Below, piece after piece: positions 4,847-7,794 of a stretch of DNA of 7,794 bases. Location: NCBI GenBank assembly GCA_027056825.1, contig JALUJS010000511.1, positions 1 to 7,794 on the forward strand, written 5' to 3'. Numbering within the stretch: the first letter of the stretch is position 1; each line of letters opens with the position of its first letter. The notes under the pieces are model-generated. The model saw only the letters and a list, made by a program, of their open reading frames with translations. It was not told where the DNA came from and searched no databases. The DNA is from Candidatus Krumholzibacteriia bacterium (GTDB taxonomy: Bacteria > Krumholzibacteriota > Krumholzibacteriia > LZORAL124-64-63). The position numbers and the translations under genes are program-made.

Positions 4847-6550
4847 GTCAGCCGCAGCCTCATCCAGGTTCAGGATGACCAGGTGGCTATGCATAAGACC
4901 CAGATCCTCCTGCGGGGCGAGGATCATGATCAGGTCGCCCTCCCGGAGAATCTCCGTCGGATAGGGCCGCAGCCCCTTGCCCTCGCGCACCAGGTAGATG
5001 ATGTCCCCGCCCGAGCCCCCAGCGAACAGGCAGCTCCGCTTGACCATGGTTCCCACGCAGGGACTGTCGTCCCGCAACCGGCCCGAAAGCAGGACATACC
5101 CGTCGGGCAGGGTGAGGGTCCGGCGCCGTACCAGGCGTTCGAACATGCTGACGGCGTCGCCCCCGCCCCGCCGCCGCCCGACGCCGCCGGCCAGGTACTG
5201 CAAGCTGTGCCGCAGGGTGTCGGCGTGGTGGGCCGGGGAATGGTAGCGGTTGGCCACCTGGGCCTCGTACAGGCTGGTGTACGGAAGCTGCGGCAACAGG
5301 CGTCCCAGGCCTGCCTGCACCAGGTAGGCGAACGACACCCCCAGGGCCGCGGGCGCCAGCAGGTGGTAGCCCCCGGTCATCTCGGTCACCATCAGCAGGG
5401 TGGCGATGGGCACCCGGCCCGCGCTGCCGAACACCGCGGCCATGCCCACGATGACGAACGGGGCCGGCGGTTGCTGGAAAAGATGGGCCAACGCCCCCCC
5501 GGTCATGGCCCCGATGAACAGGCTGGGCGCGAAGACGCCGCCCGATCCGCCCGAACCCACCGTCAGGGTGAAAGCCAGGATCTTGCCGACGATCAGCAGG
5601 GCCAACAGGGAGAGGGCGAGCTGCCCGTTCATGGCCTCCTGGATCCAGCCGTAGCCGCCGCCCAGGACCTCGGGCAGCCCCAGCGCCATCAGGCCCACGC
5701 CCAGGGCGCCCACAGCCGGCTTGAAGTGGGGTGGAATGGGAATCCGGTGGAACAGGTCCCGGCCGCCGTAGAAGACATTGGGCAGGATGAGCCCGACCAC
5801 CCCCGACAGGACACCCAGACCGATATAGGACGCGAAACCTTCCATGGTGGTGACGCGGATCCCGGCCGGCACCTGGAACAGGGGCTGCCAGTCCACGAAG
5901 AACCCGGTGATGGTGTAGGCCACGATGGAGCTGATCAGGGTGTAGAGCAGGGCGTCCGCCTCGTACTCCATGTCCTCGTAGAGGACCTCGATGGCGAACA
6001 GGGCCGTGCCGATGGGAGAACGGAAGATGGCCGAAAGACCGGCGGCGCACCCGATCAGCACCAGCAGACGGCGCTCCCGCGCCGTGCGGCGGTTCAGGCC
6101 GGCGTACATCGAACCGATGCCGGCGCTGAACAGGGCGGTCGGACCCTCGCGGCCGGCCGCCCCGCCGGTGCCGATGGTCAACGCCGAGGTGACGATCTTC
6201 AGGGGCGTGACCCGGGCGCGGATCCGGCCGCCCAGCCGATGGAAAGCCTTGACCACGGTGTCGGTGCCGTGTCCCTCGGCCTCCGGGGCGATCCAGTAGA
6301 CCAGGGCCCCGGAAACCAGCCCGCCCAGGGTGATGACCACCGGGATGAGCCACAGGCCGTGCGCGCCGACGCTCTGCTGCAACACGCCGCCCTCGTTGGG
6401 CAGGCCGGGAGCCGTGTAACCCGCGAAACCTTGCAGGCAATAACGGGTCACCAGGTCCAGCAACCAGCTGAAGATGCGGGCCGCGCCCGCGCCGACCACG
6501 CCCATGATGAGCGAGTCGATGACCAGGGATCGTTGCCATCTGCGCACCAT
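4838..6550 (-). CDS. CLC-family chloride channel/transporter with C-terminal TrkA_C (RCK_C)-like domain
   Basis: 570 aa integral inner-membrane protein. The CLC core covers about residues 10-430. Signature regions are GHGTD (93-97, in place of GSGIP), GREGP (133-137) with the gating glutamate Glu135, RSPIGTALFAIEVLYED (177-193) and GGVFAPS (337-343). At the position of the internal proton glutamate of E. coli ClcA (Glu203) this protein has Val189 beside Glu188, as in CLC channels. That makes 2Cl-/H+ exchange less certain and passive anion conduction possible. After a glycine/arginine-rich linker (about 455-465), residues about 480-555 resemble a TrkA_C/RCK_C ligand-binding domain (PCVGTMVKRSCLF, then REGDLIMILAPQEDL) instead of the CBS pair common in other CLCs. 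ATG at 6550 is chosen over ATG at 6556, because GGAG lies 6 nt before the former and directly abuts the latter. It follows murA by 37 bp. The substrate anion is not proven. Confidence 0.93.
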   Translation of the reverse strand: MVRRWQRSLVIDSLIMGVVGAGAARIFSWLLDLVTRYCLQGFAGYTAPGLPNEGGVLQQSVGAHGLWLIPVVITLGGLVSGALVYWIAPEAEGHGTDTVVKAFHRLGGRIRARVTPLKIVTSALTIGTGGAAGREGPTALFSAGIGSMYAGLNRRTARERRLLVLIGCAAGLSAIFRSPIGTALFAIEVLYEDMEYEADALLYTLISSIVAYTITGFFVDWQPLFQVPAGIRVTTMEGFASYIGLGVLSGVVGLILPNVFYGGRDLFHRIPIPPHFKPAVGALGVGLMALGLPEVLGGGYGWIQEAMNGQLALSLLALLIVGKILAFTLTVGSGGSGGVFAPSLFIGAMTGGALAHLFQQPPAPFVIVGMAAVFGSAGRVPIATLLMVTEMTGGYHLLAPAALGVSFAYLVQAGLGRLLPQLPYTSLYEAQVANRYHSPAHHADTLRHSLQYLAGGVGRRRGGGDAVSMFERLVRRRTLTLPDGYVLLSGRLRDDSPCVGTMVKRSCLFAGGSGGDIIYLVREGKGLRPYPTEILREGDLIMILAPQEDLGLMHSHLVILNLDEAAADPE

Positions 6551-6560
6551 GAACATCTCC
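6551..6560 (-). promoter_or_regulatory. Ribosome binding site that decides the clc start
   Basis: GGAG at 6560-6557 is followed by ATGTTC and then ATG. With the start at 6550 the spacing is 6 nt, near ideal; with the upstream ATG at 6556 it would be zero. The downstream ATG is therefore the likelier start, and the protein loses two residues (Met-Phe) relative to the longest reading. Confidence 0.65.
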
Positions 6561-6587
6561 GTTTCTGTCGCCTGGACCCGGCTGCAG

Positions 6588-7794
6588 CTATTCCCTGACC
6601 CTGGTGATCCGCGCCCCTAGCGCCCCCAACCTTTCCTCGATGCGCTCGTAACCGCGGTCGATGTGGTAGACGCGGTTGACGGTGGTCGTGCCCCGGGCCG
6701 CCACCCCGGCCAGCACCAGGGCGGCCGAGGCCCGCAGGTCCGTGGCCATCACCGGAGCGCCGGCCAGGCCCTCGACCCCGAAGATGGTCGCCCGCGGCCC
6801 GTCCACGCGGATATCCGCGCCCAGACGGACCAGTTCGGCCACATGGGTGAAGCGGTCCGGATAGATGGTCTCGGTGATGAAGCTCGTCCCGTCGGCCACC
6901 GCGCAGACGGCCATGACCTGGGCCTGCATATCGGTGGGAAAACCGGGATACGGCCTGGTGGTGACCTCCACCGCCCGCGGCCGACCGCCGGAGGCGATGG
7001 TCAGGGTGGACTCCTCCTCCACGACGACGCACCCCATGTCCCGCAACACCGCGGTGATCGGGTGCAGGTGGGAGCAGTCGACGTCCAGCAACCGCACATT
7101 GCCGCCAGCGAGGGCCACACCCGCCATGATGGTGCCCGCCTCGATGCGGTCGGCGATCACCCGGTGCTCCAGGGGAGCGATGGATTCCACGCCGGTCACG
7201 CGCAAAGTCGAGGTGCCGATCCCGTCGATGACCGCCCCGGCCGCCGCCAGGGCCTCGGCCAGGCAGGTCACCTCCGGCTCCACCGCCGCATTCTCCAGCA
7301 CCGTCTCCCCCTCGGCCAGCACCGCGGCCATCAACACGTTGGCGGTGGCCCCCACCGACGAGGGTTCGAACCGGAAATGCCCCCCCCGCAACCGGCCCTC
7401 GGCCGAGGCCTGGATGTAGCCTTCGTCCAGCTCGATGTCCGCGCCCAGGGCCGTCATGCCCTCCAGATGCAGGTTCACCGGCCGCGGCCCCCAGGCGCAC
7501 CCTCCGGGCAGCGACACCCGGGCCCGGCCCTGCGCCGCCAGCAGCGGGCCCAGCACGTAGATGCTCGCGCGCATCTTGCGCACCAGGTCGTAGGGGGCCG
7601 AGCAGCCGGTAACGTCCGTGGTGTCGATATAAAGAACATGGTTTTCCAGGGTGCAGCGCGCCCCCAGACCCTCCAGGATGGTCATGAAGAAGCGCACGTC
7701 CTGCAGGTCCGGAACGTTGGCGATGACCGATTCGCCGCGCGCCAGCAGCGAGGCGGCCATCAGGGGCAGCACCGCGTTCTTGGCGCCGCTGACC
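6588..7794 (-). CDS. murA: UDP-N-acetylglucosamine 1-carboxyvinyltransferase (MurA), 5' end cut by the window
   Basis: The visible 401 codons start at the SGAKNA motif and end at TAG (6590-6588). About 17 N-terminal residues lie outside the window if the length matches E. coli MurA (419 aa). MurA transfers enolpyruvate from PEP to UDP-GlcNAc, the first committed step of peptidoglycan synthesis, in the cytosol. Key residues are visible: Lys-Asn in SGAKNA (Lys22/Asn23 of E. coli), APYDLVRKMRASI, the catalytic loop SLPGGCAWGPRPVNLH with the active-site Cys (Cys115 equivalent), FPTDMQAQ (Asp305 equivalent), ATDLRASA and YHIDRGYERIE near the C-terminus. Keeping Cys rather than Asp in the loop predicts fosfomycin sensitivity of the enzyme, which is inference. 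Two inverted alpha/beta domains of the EPSP-synthase fold are expected. clc follows 37 bp downstream with no evident terminator, so co-transcription is likely. Confidence 0.97.
   Translation of the reverse strand, partial: VSGAKNAVLPLMAASLLARGESVIANVPDLQDVRFFMTILEGLGARCTLENHVLYIDTTDVTGCSAPYDLVRKMRASIYVLGPLLAAQGRARVSLPGGCAWGPRPVNLHLEGMTALGADIELDEGYIQASAEGRLRGGHFRFEPSSVGATANVLMAAVLAEGETVLENAAVEPEVTCLAEALAAAGAVIDGIGTSTLRVTGVESIAPLEHRVIADRIEAGTIMAGVALAGGNVRLLDVDCSHLHPITAVLRDMGCVVVEEESTLTIASGGRPRAVEVTTRPYPGFPTDMQAQVMAVCAVADGTSFITETIYPDRFTHVAELVRLGADIRVDGPRATIFGVEGLAGAPVMATDLRASAALVLAGVAARGTTTVNRVYHIDRGYERIEERLGALGARITRVRE
7380..7387 (-). repeat. Homopolymer of eight G in murA
   Basis: The coding strand of murA has eight consecutive G (CGG GGG GGG C, encoding Arg-Gly-Gly in RLRGGHF). 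It is the longest mononucleotide run I noticed in the window. The frame is intact and the flanking protein aligns with MurA on both sides, so the run is read correctly here. Such runs are prone to slippage and sequencing error. Confidence 0.8.

Noticed and set aside
5157..5192. A GC-rich, repeat-like stretch in clc, considered as a tandem repeat
   Set aside because: It encodes the Gly/Arg-rich linker between the membrane core and the C-terminal domain. The repetition is imperfect and explained by codon bias.
2825..6598. A 1257-codon open frame on the plus strand, antisense to selB and clc
   Set aside because: It lies opposite two clearly recognised genes that share the same antisense phase. 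It is stop-free because TTA, CTA and TCA codons are avoided in this high-GC genome. Its product is rich in His, Gln, Ala, Arg and Gly with no domain, typical of an antisense shadow.
1..7794. Mobile elements, CRISPR arrays, tRNA or rRNA genes, defence genes
   Set aside because: I looked on both strands for transposase or integrase motifs, spaced direct repeats and tRNA-like cloverleaf ends and saw none. Nearly all of the window is conserved housekeeping coding sequence.

Overview
The window comes from a bacterial chromosome with high G+C content (about two thirds or more by eye) and strongly G/C-biased third codon positions. It carries conserved housekeeping genes packed closely together, with no transposase, integrase, phage gene, tRNA, rRNA or CRISPR array. 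Isoprenoids come from the MEP pathway (ispG), the wall is peptidoglycan (murA), the cell makes selenoproteins (selB), has an NFACT/RqcH-type ribosome rescue factor and carries an HD-GYP c-di-GMP phosphodiesterase. This combination suggests a free-living, high-GC bacterium, possibly from the deltaproteobacterial/myxobacterial or FCB-related candidate phyla. The sequence alone does not fix the phylum.

Layout. On the plus strand, positions 1-390 hold the 3' end of an NFACT-family gene. Everything else is on the minus strand. Read in its direction of transcription, it runs: murA (7794-6588, 5' end cut by the window edge), a CLC-family chloride channel/transporter with a C-terminal TrkA_C/RCK_C-like domain (6550-4838), selB (4732-2810), ispG (2813-1722, overlapping the selB stop in an ATGA junction) and a GAF-HD-GYP phosphodiesterase gene (1590-409). 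The last gene converges on the NFACT gene across only 18 bp.

Expression. The 37-bp gap between murA and clc shows no obvious terminator, so the two are probably co-transcribed. The roughly 105-bp clc-selB gap holds a plausible sigma70-type promoter. It also holds a three-codon leader reading frame whose TGA stop overlaps the selB start. selB and ispG are translationally coupled. The 131-bp ispG/HD-GYP gap contains several inverted repeats and a sequence resembling a sigma28 (FliA) promoter, so the phosphodiesterase gene is probably its own transcription unit.

Functional reading. The genes serve separate basic processes: ribosome-associated quality control, cyclic-di-GMP turnover, MEP isoprenoid synthesis, selenocysteine insertion, anion transport and peptidoglycan precursor synthesis. 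I found no convincing new multi-gene system. The points most worth a second look are the CLC protein (no internal proton glutamate, altered selectivity motif, RCK_C-like tail), the leader frame at selB, the selB-ispG coupling and the inverted repeats with a FliA-like promoter ahead of the HD-GYP gene.
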